DNA from: Anthonomus grandis grandis
Lineage: Eukaryota; Arthropoda; Insecta; Coleoptera; Curculionidae
DNA length: 64,000 nt
Assembly (NCBI RefSeq): GCF_022605725.1
Contig: NC_065567.1
Span: 24,965,127 to 25,029,126 of the forward strand
Direction: 5' to 3'
Made by a program: the position numbers and the translations under genes. This document shows, piece after piece, positions 1 to 12,437 of this stretch. The first letter of the stretch is position 1. Every line of letters begins with the position of its first letter. Under the pieces are notes generated by a model that was not told the origin of the DNA, did no database searches, and saw only the letters and a list, made by a program, of their open reading frames with translations.

Positions 1-3000
1 TTATCTTGAATTTATTCCAGGTAGCGTTGTTGACATTTTTCATAATTTTTAAATTTATTTTTCAACTGCCTGGATTTGATTTAGAGTAACTGGAATAAAA
101 TAAAATTTTAATTAATTCTAGGCAGTTGAAAGTACGTTGTTATCATTTTTTTCCATGCAGTTAAAAAATTAATTTAATAAAATCTTCATTGGATAAATAT
201 CAATGTTTTATTATTTCCTTCAGGCAGTTGAAAAATATAATTAAAAATATGCTTAACTATGTGCTAACAAGTGCCTGAAATAAAATTAAATTTTAATTAA
301 TTCTAGATAGTTGAAAGTGCGTTGGTGTCATTTAATTTTTTTCATTCAGTTGAAATATTAGTTTAATAAAATTCAGAGTGCCTGGAATAAAATAAAATTT
401 TAATTAATTCCAGGCAGTTGACAGTGCGTTGTTGTAATTTAATATTTTCTTCCATGCAGTTGAAATATTAGTTTAATAAAATTGTCAACTGTCTAGAAAA
501 AAATAGGATTCTTTAAATTTGATTCAGAGTGCCTAGAATAAAATAAATTTTTTATTAATTTTAGGCAGTTGAAAGTGCGTTGGTGTTATTGTATTTTTTT
601 TCATTCAGTTGAAATATTAGTTTAATAAAATTGTCAACTGTCTAGAAAGAAATAGTATTCTTTAAATTTGATTCAGAGTGCCTGGAATAAAATAAAATTT
701 TAATTAATTCCAGGCAGTTGACAGTGCGTTGTTGTCATTTTATTTTTTTTTCCATGCAGTTGAAATATTAGTTTAATAAAATTGTCAACTGTCTAGAAAA
801 AAATAGGATTCTTTAAATTTGATTCAGAGTGCCTAGAATAAAATAAAATTTTTATTAATTTTAGGCAGTTGAAAGTGCGTTGGTGTTATTGTATTTTTTT
901 TCATTCAGTTGAAATATTAGTTTAATAAAATTGTCAACTGTCTAGAAAGAAATAGGATTGTTTAAATTTAGTTCAGAGTGCCTGGAATAAACTAAAATTT
1001 TAATTGATTCCAGGCAGTTGACAGTGCGTTGTTGTCATTTTATTTTTTCTTCCATGCAGTTGAAATATTAGTTTAATAAAATTGTCAACTGTCTAGAAAG
1101 AAATAGGATGGTTTAAATTTGATTCAGAGTGCCTAGAATAAAATAAAATTTTAATTAATTTTAGGCAGTTAAAAGTGTATTGATGTCATTTAATTTTTTT
1201 CCATTCAATTGAAAAATTAATTAAAAAAAATCTTTAACTGTCTAGGAGAAAATGAAATTTTTTAAATTTTATTTAAGATGAAAAAAAATTAAAATATGTT
1301 CAACTGCCTGGAATAAAATTATATTCAATTTATTCCAGGCAGCGCTGTTATCATTTTTTATCTTTTTCAGGTAGTTGATGATTATTTTTAAATTTATTTT
1401 AACTGTCTGTGAACTAATTTTTTTTTAGTTTTCTTCAGGAAATTAAAAAATAAAATTAAAAATGCTTAACTGTGTGCTGACAGAGTGCCTGGAATAAAAT
1501 AAAATTTTAATTAATTCCAGGCAGTTGAAAGTGCACTATTGTCATTTTATTTTATTTCCAGGTAGTTGAAAAATGAATGAAACAAAATCTTCAGCTCTCT
1601 AGAAAGAAATAGGATTTTTTAGATTTTATTTAGGGTATAAAAAATAGAATTAAAATATGCCTAGCTGCCTGGAATAAAATTATCTTGAATTTATTCCAGA
1701 CAGCACTGATGTCATTATTTATTTTTCCAGATAGTTGAAGATTATTTTTAAATTTATTTTTTGACTGCCTGGATAGAAATAAATTCCTTCGCATTTTATC
1801 CAGGCAGTAGAAAAATAAAATTAAAAATATGCTCAACTGTATGCTAGCAAAGTGCCTGGAATAAAATAAAATTTTAATTATTTCTAGGCAATTGAAACTG
1901 CATTAAATTTTTTTTTAAATCTTCAACTGTCTAGAAAGAAATATGATTATTTAAATTTTATACAGAGTGTGGAAAAAAGAATTAAAATATGCTCAACTAC
2001 CTGGAATAAAATTATCTTGAATTTATTCCAGGTAGCGCTGTTGACATTTTTCATCTTTTTCAGGTAGTTGAAGATTATTTTTAAATTTATTTTTTAACTG
2101 CCTGGACACAAATAAATTTCTTCGTATATCATCCAGGCAGTAGAAAATTAAAATTGAAAATTATGCTCAACTGTTTGCTAATAAAGTGCCTGGAATAAAA
2201 TAAAATTTTTATTAATTCTAAGCAGTTGAAAGCGCGCCATCAATTTTATAAAATCTTCAACTGTCTAAAAGGAAATATGATTTTTTAAATTTTTTGTGGG
2301 ATGTGGAAAAATAGAATTAAGAATATGCTCAACTGCCTTAAATAAAATTATCTTGAATTTATTCCAGACAGTATTGCTGTCATTATTTATTTTTCCAGGT
2401 AGTTAAAGATAATTTTTAAATTTATATTTCAACTGTCTGGACATAAATAAATTTTTTCGTATTTCATCCAGGCAGTAGAAAAATAAAACTAAAAATTATG
2501 TTCAACTGTTTGCTAATAAAGTGCCTGGAATAAAATAACTTCTTTATTAATTTTAGGCAGTTAAAAGTGCGTTATTGTTATTTTTTTCTATGCAGTTGAA
2601 AAATTAATTAATTAAAATTTTTAAGTGTCTATAAGAAAATTAGATTGTCTAAATTTGATTTACAGTGCCTGGAATAAAATAAAATTTTAATTAATTCTAG
2701 GTAGTTGAAAGTGCGTTGTTGTCATTTTATTTTTTTTTCCATGCAGTTGAAATATTAGTTTAATAAAATTGTCAACTGTCTAGAAAGAAATAGGATTGTT
2801 TAAATTTGATTCAGAGTGCCTAGAATAAAATAAAATTTTAATTAATTTTAGGCAGTTGAAAGTGCGTTGGTGTCATTTTATTTTTGAAAAATTAATTTTA
2901 AAAAATCTTCAACTGTCTAGGAAGAAATGAGATTTTTTTAATTTTATTTTATATATAAAAAAAATTAAAATATGTTCAACTGCCTGGAATAAATTTATAT

Positions 3001-3180
3001 TCAATTTATTCCAGGCAGCGCTGTTATCATTTTTTATCTTTTTCAGGTAGTTGATGATTATTTTTTAATTTATTTTAATTGTATAGAAATAATTTTTTTC
3101 TTATTTTGTTCAGGCAATAAAAAATTAATTTAATAATGTCTGGAATAAAATAAAATTTTAATTAATTCCAGACTAATTTG
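1..3180. repeat. Satellite array with CAGGCAGTTG palindromic core
   Basis: A degenerate tandem array starts at the window edge and ends near 3180. The best-ordered part (about 370-1180) has a monomer of roughly 149 bp, in which GAGTGCCTGGAATAAAAT recurs. Each unit contains a short inverted repeat, TGCCTGGAATAAA followed 10-20 bases later by TTTATTCCAGGCA or TTAATTCCAGGCA, so each can form a hairpin of about 40 bases. Around it longer variant units appear that add a second and third hairpin. I see no coding potential. The CAACTGCCTGGAA / TTCCAGGCAGTTG core returns in arrays at 19.4, 25.5, 28.6 and 46.6 kb. Period and limits are by eye. Confidence 0.85.
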
Positions 3181-6149
3181 AGGTCTCAATTGCACTTACA
3201 CCTTATGAATTCTATACCGACCAATTTCATTTATCAACTTCTTATCTTTGGCACTTCATAGTCTAATATCTTCATTATTTGAATATCATGCTTTCTGATT
3301 AAATCGTTATATCCCATTGCTTGATACATTAAAAATATTTGGGTTTGATCAATCAGACATTTAATATTGCTTCAACTATTTTGAGCTTTAAATATAACAT
3401 CATGCTTTTCATTTTAAAACCAATAAGTCTTATTAATATTAAAGATTTACTATGAAGTGAGTTGTAATTCCTAATTCTTGAGTTATTAATATATTTTTGC
3501 TTGGACTGATTAGCACCTTAAACAACATGTATTGAGTAAGCTCTGAAGAATATTGAGATATAACCGATTTCAATAAAAAGAGACGACTCCCTGTATAATA
3601 AATAAGCTTTAAATGACAATTTTTCACCAAACACCACGAAGAAAATGTGTCACCCCATTTAAAATGATTAATGATTTCCACCAAACAATGTATAGGCGGT
3701 GTACGTGCAACTGGGAACATACATAAAATCCTCGTAGCTCGCAGCAGCTTTTCCGATTATAATGCGAATAGTATCTATAAAATAAAATTAAATTTTACTT
3801 AAGGGGGTGCATCTAGGTGCAACATAAAATCTAGAATAATTATGCAGGAACGCATCAGAAACTTCGGGTTAACTGAATTAATTGGGACGCATAAGCATAA
3901 TAGTGCATTTAGAGAACTTCACACAAGAGAACCTCAAGAGATAGATGCAGCTCCTTTGAGACAATAGGGTTTTCAGTATGAATACGTCAAATTAATTTAA
4001 ATTCCGAGCATTCAAGTAGTTACGTTTATCTTAAGAGAATGAGACATTTGGCGAAAAAATAGAAACTTTACTCGTCAATGTTTATACAAGGATAATCAAA
4101 ATGTTTATGATTTATCTGCAATTCAATTACAACCATTAATACGGACCGTAGTGTACGCTCAATATATGATAATTAACGGTTTTCTTGTGGTGTAAATTAG
4201 TAAAAAAAACAGTTCAGGGTTTTTGGGTACGAGAATCAATGTATTAATTTTTTAATAGTATTTCCAGTTTAATTCAATCCAAATTAAACAACTTACTAAA
4301 CGACTTTCATTTTCCCTTTAATAACGTTTTGCCTATGAATGTTATTGCACAAACATTTTGGCGCCCAACGAAAAAATGTGCGAGGCGTATTATTATGTAC
4401 ATGCATATAATTTTATTTATTTTTATAGCAAAATTATTTTTATATTTCACCCTATACAACAGACTGTTACTATCAAGCCAAAAAAAAAAAAATATAAATT
4501 TTGTCTTGGCATCCTGTCGTATCAAAAGTGGTATGCTCAGCTTTTTTAATCTGATTTTATTGAGCCTCAAGGGTTGTAAACACTTCATGTAAATTATTAC
4601 TCTCTTTTAGCGAAGTTTTGAAAGCATTTTTCATTGAAAAATAATAACTGGAAGTTACCTTGGAGAGCGTTTTATGATAAGATGCTTTGAAGGAAGGCGT
4701 AACAGCAAAACACACAAAACTTCGCTGCTTTAAAAGAACCCCATTAAATAAGTGTTCAATAAAAGGCCGTGTGGTATCGTACCTTAAACCTCTATTACAA
4801 AATTTATGACCCCTAAAATAGCTTATATCGAAAGCATTGTCGGACGACAGCAGCTTTGGGCCAGCCAATCTTTTATATTGGCCTTTTGATTAAGAAAAAA
4901 ATTTAATAAAATATTTTTTTAGCGGATTTAACATTTAAATTAAACACTCGGGCCTCCCTTCACAAATAAAACGACTAAAGCTTGATTAAATTTATAATTT
5001 AATTCGATAAATATTTACAGACGAGCGCAATTTTGAATATCATGGCGGCATTAAAATAAAAAAAAACTCGACCGGATAAATAAACGATTTTCATGGAAAT
5101 TGCTTAGTTTTATATTAATCATCTTACAACAGCGAGGATATATTTTTAAATCCGCTTAAAATTACAGGCATATGACCCGCGGCGATTTACGGTATAATAA
5201 AAATAATTTGAACAATTATTTTTGAAACAACCATTTTCGTGAAGAAATAACGACAAAAAATCCATCTTGATTATAATATTTCGCGTAAGCACCATTTTGG
5301 CCAGAGGCCAACGATTAAGAGGAATTACTGTCTTATTTACAACTTTTAATGCATGAATTGTTTTTAGTTTTTTATTGACAAATTAACATGATTTGGAAGA
5401 TATTTTTTTGATATGTAAATTTATTTGTGTTTATATAATTTTTTGGGTCTGCTATAGTAATATTTATTACAATATTTTGTGCAAATTTAATTTAATTTAT
5501 AAAAGTTATTACCAGAAGAATAAGACGCAGTCTGAATAAAGGACAACAAAAAATTAACACGGCAAATAAATATTTTACAAAAATCCATATCACAGATTCA
5601 ATAGATATTGGAGAATTTGCAGTTTTCAGGGATTTTTATTAAGTTATATAGTATAGCTTAAAGGCATTAAAAGTAAATGAGCGTTGAAACGTAGCAGTCC
5701 GATGATGAGGCATTGTTATCCTATGGAAGCATTGGTATAAATTCTCGAGAGAGTCTAGGAATAATGATGGATTTAATAGAATCCTAAATAAGAAACTTAA
5801 TGAATTAAATTCTTTAAAACTATGAGAAACGTATTTTTTATTTTTTGTGATTTATTTTTATAAATGACGTCTATGCACGGACCAAAAATAAAATTACAAA
5901 GCAGAGATTCACTTCAAAGCATCCTTCAAACATGAAAATTCAGAATATGGCGATTATTGTACAAAATTTTCAATGATCAAAATTAATTTTGAATTCATGA
6001 ACTTGTATATTCACAAAATTTCAAATTCAAATTTTTTTACTATAATAAATAAATAAATTTTTTACTATAAACCTTATTAAGAAAACTAAAACATCATTTA
6101 GATTAATATCCATATTGATTTTAAGAAAATCTTGTTACGGATCAAATAT
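3181..6149. other. AT-rich non-coding stretch, no gene recognised
   Basis: No tandem repeat, transposon domain or convincing exon was seen. The open frames here, including a 103-codon minus-strand one at 4557-4868, have no recognisable domain and no supporting splice signals. The stretch could be intron of the minus-strand receptor-like gene that starts at 18405, or intergenic DNA. Confidence 0.5.
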
Positions 6150-6326
6150 CATAACCTTAGATTTTAAAATTTAAATTGTAGGATATACGTATATCATATA
6201 CTTTTCACAAAGGCATTAAAAAAAATTGCATAAGTCTTTTAACCTCAATTACTACACCTCAAATATTTGATAAAATTCTTTTAAAAAATCACTGTTTTTT
6301 GTACATATTTATACCAAATATTTATA
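6150..6326 (+). repeat. C/G-tract inverted-repeat element, copy A, left part
   Basis: This segment matches 59790-59945 by eye: both contain CCTCAAATAT, GATAAAATTCTTTT and AAATCACTGTTTTT in the same order. It stops abruptly at 6326, where the pogo-like element begins, and the homology resumes at 10552. It is therefore the left piece of one element split by an insertion. The left limit is uncertain. Confidence 0.6.
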
Positions 6327-6352
6327 GGGTAAACCACCCAGTTATTGGCACC
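6327..6352 (+). repeat. Left terminal inverted repeat of pogo-like element
   Basis: GGGTAAACCACCCAGTTATT and following bases, directly after TA at 6325-6326. They pair with the right end with a few mismatches (consensus GGTAAAnCACCCA, then TTGGCAC). Confidence 0.75.
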
Positions 6353-6823
6353 TTAAGGACTTCTCAGGTTTCATATATCCACTAGTTTTCAGAAAATTGA
6401 TATTATAGTCAGCTTGTGACTAGTTTATGTTCTTTGATGATCTTACTTTGTTCTCAAATGAAAAAAAATATTTTTTTTTGAAATTATAATAGCAAAATAA
6501 TAAAAAGTAAAAAAAAAGCTTAGAGCTTAGTTGTTGGCACGCTTTCCCAGTCCGAAATTATCCCAGTTATTGGCACCCCCTAGTAGTTGTCTCACCAGTT
6601 ATTGGCACATTGTCTACTACGCACCTCAAATATTAATGATTAAAAATTTTATGATATTATTAATATAATATCGGTTTGTTAAAAAAAAACAACACTTGAT
6701 CTAGATTATAACATGTAATAGCACTAAAAGTAATATCAAAATAATATTGTTTATAAATAAAACGAGCGAATATTCAAAGGTTTACAAAGCGAATAGTTAT
6801 AAGTAGGATTAATTATTATTATC

Positions 6824-9176
6824 AGCTTTTACGATAGCCGAGATATGGCATTTTTGATGCCCATTTTTGGCCTCAAAAACGGACGTCGAAAACGACTTTT
6901 TCAGGATTTTCAAAGTGCTCTCATTCCCTTAGTTCTGCTCGGATCCTGTTATAACCCGGTGTTTTCGTAATCTAGGTGACCCAAATAAGATGCTGGTATA
7001 CTCAGTTTGATTTCGAAAAAAATCGATATATAATTTTTGGTGAAAAAATTCGATACGGGGGGGTATACCCGAAAAATGAAAAAACGCAAACTTTGACGGT
7101 CGATAACTCGGCTTCTATGGAAGCTATCGGGAAAATTCCAACGGTTTTGTCTTAGTTTCGTCATTCTGAATCCAACGAGACCATCCGCAAGGTCGTAGCT
7201 TTTCTAATAGCCGAGATATGGCATTTTTGATGCCCATTTTTGGCCTCAAAAACGGACGTCGAAAACGACTTTTTCAGGATTTTCAAAGTGCTCTCATTCC
7301 CTTAGTTCTGCTCGGATCCTGTTATAACCCGGTGTTTTCGTAATCTAGGTGACCCAAATAAGACGCTGGTATACTCAGTTTGATTTCGAAAAAAATCAAT
7401 TTTTGGTGAAAAAATTCGATACGGGGGGGTATACCCGAAAACTGAAAAAACCCAAACTTTGACGGTCGATATCTCAGCTTCTATGGAAGCTATCGGGAAA
7501 ATTCCAACGGTTTTGTCTTAGTTTCGTCATTCTGAATCCAACGAGACCATCCGCAAGGTCGTAGCTTTTACGATAGCCGAGATATGGCATTTTTGATGCC
7601 CATTTTTGGCCTCAAAAACGGACGTCGAAAACGACTTTTTCAGGATTTTCAAAGTGCTCTCATTCCCTTAGTTCTGCTCGGATCCTGTTATAACCCGGTG
7701 TTTTCGTATTCTAGGTGACCCAAATAAGACGCTGGTATACTCAGTTTGATTTCGAAAAAAATCAATTTTTGGTGAAAAAATTCGATACGGGGGGGTATAC
7801 CCGAAAAATGAAGAAACCCAAACTTTGACGGTCGATATCTCGGCTTCTATGGAAGCTATCGGGAAAATTCCAACAGTTCTGTCTTAGTTTCGTCATTCTA
7901 AATCCAACGAGACCATCCGCAAGGTCGTAGCTTTTACGGTAGCCGAGATATGGCATTTTTGACGCCCATTTTTGGCCTCAAAAACGGACGTCGAAAACGA
8001 CTTTTTCAGGATTTTCAAAGTGCTCTCATTCCCTTAGTTCTGCTCGGATCCTGTTATAACCTGGTGTTTTCGTAATCTAGGTGACCCGAATAAGACGCTG
8101 GTATACTTAGTTTGATTTCGAAAAAAATCAATTTTTGGTGAAAAAATTCGATACGGGGGGGTATACCCGAAAAATGAAAAAACCCAAACTTTGAAGGTCG
8201 ATATCTCGGCTTCTATGGGAGCTATCGGGAAAATTCCAACGGTTTTGTCTTAGTTTAGTCATTCTGAAACCAACGAGACCATCCGCAAGGTCGTAGCTTG
8301 TACGATAGCCGAGATATGGCATTTTTGATGCCCATTTTTGGCCTTAAAAACGGACGTCGAAAACGACTTTTTCAGGATTTTCAAAGTGCTCTCATTCCCT
8401 TAGTTCTGCTCGGATCCTGTTATAACCCGGTGTTTTCGTAATCTAGGTGACCCAAATAAGATGCTGGTATACTCAGTTTGATTTCGAAAAAAATCAATTT
8501 TTGGTGAAAAAATTCGATACGGGGGGGTATACCCGAAAAATGAAAAAACCCAAACTTTGACGGTCGATATCTCGGCTTCTATGGAAGCTATCGGGAAAAT
8601 TCCAACGGTTTTGTCTTAGTTTCGTCATTCTGAATCCAACGAGACCATCCGCAAGGTCGTAGCTTTTACGATAGCCGAGATATGGCATTTTTGATGCCCA
8701 TTTTTGGCCTCAAAAACGGACGTCGAAAACGACTTTTTCAGGATTTTCAAAGTGTTTTCATTCCCTTAGTTCTGCTCGGATCCTGTTATAATCCGGTGTT
8801 TTCGTAATCTAGGTGACCCAAATAAGATGCTGGTATACTTAGTTTGATTTCGAAAAAAATCAATTTTTGGTGAAAAAATTCGATACGGGGGGGTATACCC
8901 GAAAAATGAAAAAACCCAAACTTTGACGGTCGATATCTCGGCTTCTATGGAAGCTATCGGGAAAATTCCAACGGTTTTGTCTTAGTTTCGTCATTCTGAA
9001 TCCAACGAGACCATCCGAAAGGTGGTAGCTTTTACGATAGCCGAGATATGGCATTTTTGATGCCCATTTTTGGCCTCAAAAACGGACGTCGAAAACGACT
9101 TTTTCAGGATTTTCAAAGTGCTCTCATTCCCTTAGTTCTGCTCGGATCCTGTTATAACCCGGTGTTTTCGTAATCT
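6824..9176. repeat. 366-bp satellite array inside the pogo-like element
   Basis: Six near-identical units and a partial seventh start near 6824, 7195, 7562, 7928, 8294, 8660 and 9026. The central units are exactly 366 bp apart; the first is slightly longer because of a small insertion. Recognisable landmarks are GATAGCCGAGATATGGCATT, a G-run in GATACGGGGGGGTATACCCG, and GACGTCGAAAACGAC. High identity implies recent amplification or homogenisation. Each unit has a 64-codon minus-strand open frame simply because the units are alike; I do not regard it as a gene. The block is flanked by a 13-base direct repeat (6801-6813 and 9193-9205). Confidence 0.93.
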
Positions 9177-9310
9177 ATTGTAAGGAACTTAAAAGTAGGA
9201 TTAATAATATAATGTCTTATGAAAATATTTACAAAAAGCAGCCTAAGACTTAGACAAACAAGAGGCACAAAGAAATTCTTTTTTATATAGACCTTTCTTT
9301 TCCAAATATT

Positions 9311-10202
9311 CTACATGATATGTTCTCGTACAATTTTCACACCTTTCTTCATTGATGAAGTGGATGCCGTCAAAGGTGTGCAGAGGGAAAGACGCTGTTT
9401 TGGCGGAGAACTGAAAATTTTTCTAACATGGCTTTGATGATCATCCTTCCTTGGAGTTAGAGTCTTGCCTTTGTTTTCCTTTTCTGTCTTCATTATCAGT
9501 ATTCATCTTTTCATTGGCGTTATTCTTCTGTTTTTCTTCTATATCTGTGTCGATAACTGTAGGTTCAATGGTGAACTGTTCTTTATTTAGGTCTGAAAGT
9601 CTTAGGATATTATAATTTTCCCCTTCTAAAACAATAGACATATTTACTATTTCCTCTTCTGTATAACTTGTTTTAAAATCGCCTTCTGCCATTTGCCTAA
9701 ATGTTGAAAAAAGATCTTCTTCCTTTATTTCATTAAGTTAGTTAAATAATCTTTTTAAGGATGCAAAATTCTCGTCATCCGATGTCATTCCTGTCTGTCC
9801 CAGTTCCATAAATTTTCATCACCTATTAGCTTTTTGAACAAAGTCAAACTTGTTTATTTTTTTGATTGCCCTTCACTAATATTTGCTTCTGGTTCTCCTA
9901 CAGTCTACATTATCAATAATATGGGTATTTTGTCCTAGGCACTTGGTATAATCTATTGCATTGGAGTCCCAAGGAAATAATCCACATGCTTTAAAGCCGT
10001 TTGATATAGTTGTTGCATCAAGTTTTTCCACTGCCATGTACAAAATAGGAGCAAAATATTCCTTTCGTAGCTTCATGAATGGATTCACTAATCTTAGCCA
10101 AAAAAATAAAAAAATAGAATAGGGTGCCAATGATTGGGAGAATATTATTAGCAGCAATAATCCAATAATTGGCATAGGTGCCAACCACTGGCAATCTAAC
10201 AT
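9311..10202 (-). pseudogene. Pogo/Tigger-type transposase, C-terminal relic
   Basis: The minus-strand frame at 9876-10202 contains YFAPILYMAVEKLDATTIS and then NGFKACGLFPWDSNAIDYTK. This resembles the region just after the DDE domain of pogo/Tigger/Jerky-family transposases, where a GFxxxGLFPF-like motif precedes the acidic tail. The reading continues in other frames through 9441-9692 (an acidic, Lys/Glu-rich segment) and 9311-9493, so frameshifts and stops break it. The CENP-B-type helix-turn-helix and the catalytic DDE residues are absent. The position inside TA-flanked inverted repeats supports the assignment. The family call rests on remembered motif resemblance; a Jerky-like relative is possible. 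Confidence 0.6.
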
Positions 10203-10525
10203 TTTTCTCTGCCTATCATTGGCACCCTACAAATTTTAATTTATATTAAAAAATATGTATTTTTTTAAACGAAAAATCATTTTAAAGATAGTTAACAATA
10301 TCACCAACAAGAAAATCATAACAAGCCCTTAACAAAATCATAAATTCCTACCTTGTTTCAGTTTCACGCACGACTCGTCAAATTCGATTCGCAATTTTAC
10401 TTAAACTTAAAGAATAATAATACCGCGTTGGCGGTTCACGATTCTCGACGATGTTGCCAAAATTATCCTAATTAATAAGTTGACGATAATATTGTCAAAT
10501 TCGTGTGATGATGATTCATGATTTG

Positions 10526-10551
10526 AGTGCCAACGATTGGGTGTTTTACCT
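10526..10551 (-). repeat. Right terminal inverted repeat of pogo-like element
   Basis: On the minus strand it reads AGGTAAAACACCCAATCGTT and continues TGGCAC. It is followed on the plus strand by TA at 10552-10553. The outermost base differs from the left end (A against G). Confidence 0.75.
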
Positions 10552-11300
10552 TATATAAAATTATATTAAATTTAAATAAACAGTGTTATTAAATTAAATA
10601 TTGCATATATATTTTCTGCACAAACATTGTTTTTCATCAGCCGAACCCTTACCCCCCCCCCACCCACCCCAAACGTTTTCTTAGTAAGAAATTCTTTTGA
10701 AAAATCACTGTTTTCGTTTATAATATCCAATCTAATAACACTGTTTTTGTAATAAATATTTATACATAAAATTATATTAAATATAAATAAACAGTGTTAT
10801 TAAATTAAATATTGCATATATATTATCTGCAAAAACATTGTTTTTTATCAACCCAACCCCTACCCCCCCACCCACCCCAAACATTTTTCTAGTAAGAAAT
10901 TCTTTTGAAAAATCACTGTTTTTCGTCAATAATATCCAATCTAATAGCACTGTTTTTGTATTAAACATTTATATAATTATATCAAATTTAAATAAACAAA
11001 CTGTGTTATTAGATTGGATATTAACGATGAAACTAGTTGTTATTCATGGATGTTATTTTGAAAAATAATGATTTTTGAAAATAATTTCTTACTGGTAAGT
11101 TGCGGGGTGGGTGGGGGGTTAAGGGTAGGATTAAGAAAAAACTTTTTTTAAGCAAATAATAATTACCTGAGAGAAAAATGCTTCTTAAGAAAATCATAGG
11201 TGACAAAAAAATCTTTAGTTTTTGTATCTATACTTTTCTCACATAATCTTAAAAGATTTCGAGTAAAACGTGAAAAACCCTATTTTATTTTTCGAGAGTA
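10552..11300 (+). repeat. C/G-tract inverted-repeat element, copy A, right part
   Basis: This part resumes the element interrupted at 6326. It holds two tandem units of about 212 bp, each with a C-rich tract (10651-10670 and 10862-10878) next to AGTAAGAAATTCTTTTGAAA. It ends with an inverted counterpart in which TTTCTTACTGGTAAGT is followed by a G-rich tract at 11103-11126. The whole could fold into a large stem, and its C/G tracts could form i-motif or G-quadruplex structures. The same order is found in copy B at 59690-60480. No protein is encoded. It may be a MITE-like or fold-back element. Confidence 0.65.
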
Positions 11301-12379
11301 AATTCCATATCAACAATTATTTAACGTTTAAAATAAATATTTGATTTTGGTTTTCTATACATATTTTATTATATCAGTTTATCGTGGAAGTTCAACAAAG
11401 AACGTACACCAAAAAAAAAACGTTTATTTAACTATCGAGTATTGCTTAATATAAGATTAAGGTTTAGAGAATTTGCTGCAAAGCTCCAATGTTGTGCTCC
11501 TGATAGAATACAGTCATTATCCTCTAAATACTGGAATTTCTCTATAAACTAAATCAGTATGAAGAAACTGCTATTTCTGTATATATTTATTAATTAGAAA
11601 TCGATAAAATGCTATATGGCCTTCACACCAAAAACTATAAACCCACATACACATTGCACATTATTTAAATGTAATACAGAAATTGTTTTTCAGGTAATTT
11701 TAATTAAGATAATACGAACATTCTTCAATTAAAAAAAAATCTTACAAATTAGATTTTGAATCTCACGAGACGATTTGCGAGATGCTGGATGTCTTTATTT
11801 GCCAAGATAAGCCCCCTTAAGCCCCACATCGTAAAAAATGGCATTTTTGGGATTTTTTTTGAATTACTTTGCTTATGTACTTTTCCTATATATTTCAATT
11901 TTTTCTATAGTGCTAATTTTAAGGCTTCCATTATTAAAACAAACATTTCCTTTTAAGCAAGGCAAAATGTAAATGAGCATAACCCGTAAACAACCCTTGG
12001 AATAAAAAAAAATATAATTTAGGGTACCTCGTCTCAGCCCCGGTCTTAAGGATTAATAGTCTGTATAACTAACTTTCACACTGTCTAACAACCAAAGTTT
12101 TAAAGGATCCCTGGTTTCGCCATGTTTACACCTTTACATTAAGCCTTGTCGAGTGGGGATGCATAGTGTAATCCAGATAAGATTTCGTTGCTGTTATTAT
12201 TATTATTTGGTGTTTTTAAAGCTAACCTAACAAAAATCTATTGCGTGTATTAATAACTAGATAAGACGAAACCCTTTAAAGAAAATCGCGCTTGTTATTC
12301 AATTTTTTTGGGGGGTTCAAACCCCCGCTACACATTCATTAAAGCCATTTCAATGTCGCTCGACTTTGTTATCTCGAAG

Positions 12380-12437
12380 GCACAAGGGAAAGAAGCGCTA
12401 ATAACAAATTATTATTCTTTGTTTCCTTCCCTTGTGC
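12380..12437. repeat. Imperfect hairpin, 15-bp arms
   Basis: GCACAAGGGAAAGAA at 12380-12394 pairs with TTCCTTCCCTTGTGC at 12423-12437 with one mismatch, leaving a 28-base loop. The function is unknown. Confidence 0.5.

Larger units (their letters stand above)
6327..10551 (-). mobile_element. Pogo-like DNA transposon (Tc1/mariner superfamily), degenerate, carrying a satellite
   Basis: The ends are inverted: GGGTAAACCACCCAGTTATT at the left, and AGGTAAAACACCCAATCGTT when the right end is read on the minus strand. A TA flanks each end (6325-6326 and 10552-10553), as expected for Tc1/mariner/pogo target duplication. The flanks join into a sequence matching the uninterrupted paralogue near 59.93 kb. 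Subterminal copies of a CAGTTATTGGCACC-like motif occur near 6336, 6528, 6565 and 6596, with related copies near 10120, 10175, 10215 and 10527. Inside lie a 366-bp satellite (6824-9176) and a relic of the transposase C-terminus on the minus strand. Most of the transposase, including the DNA-binding and DDE catalytic parts, is missing, so this copy is non-autonomous. Confidence 0.75.

Noticed and set aside
4307..4868. Overlapping open frames on both strands, including a 103-codon minus-strand frame
   Set aside because: No domain or splice context, low complexity, and frames open on both strands suggest chance.
7762..9054. Four similar 64-codon minus-strand open frames
   Set aside because: They are one per 366-bp satellite unit, have no domain, and the same frame is broken or changed in the outer units.
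6960..10551. Link between the satellite text CGGTGTTTTCG and the pogo end GGGTGTTTTACC
   Set aside because: Only about eight bases match, which is expected by chance in this much sequence.
10777..11068. Open frames over the C/G-tract element with Pro- or Gly-rich strings
   Set aside because: The strings are simply translations of the C-rich tract; copy B does not keep the frames.
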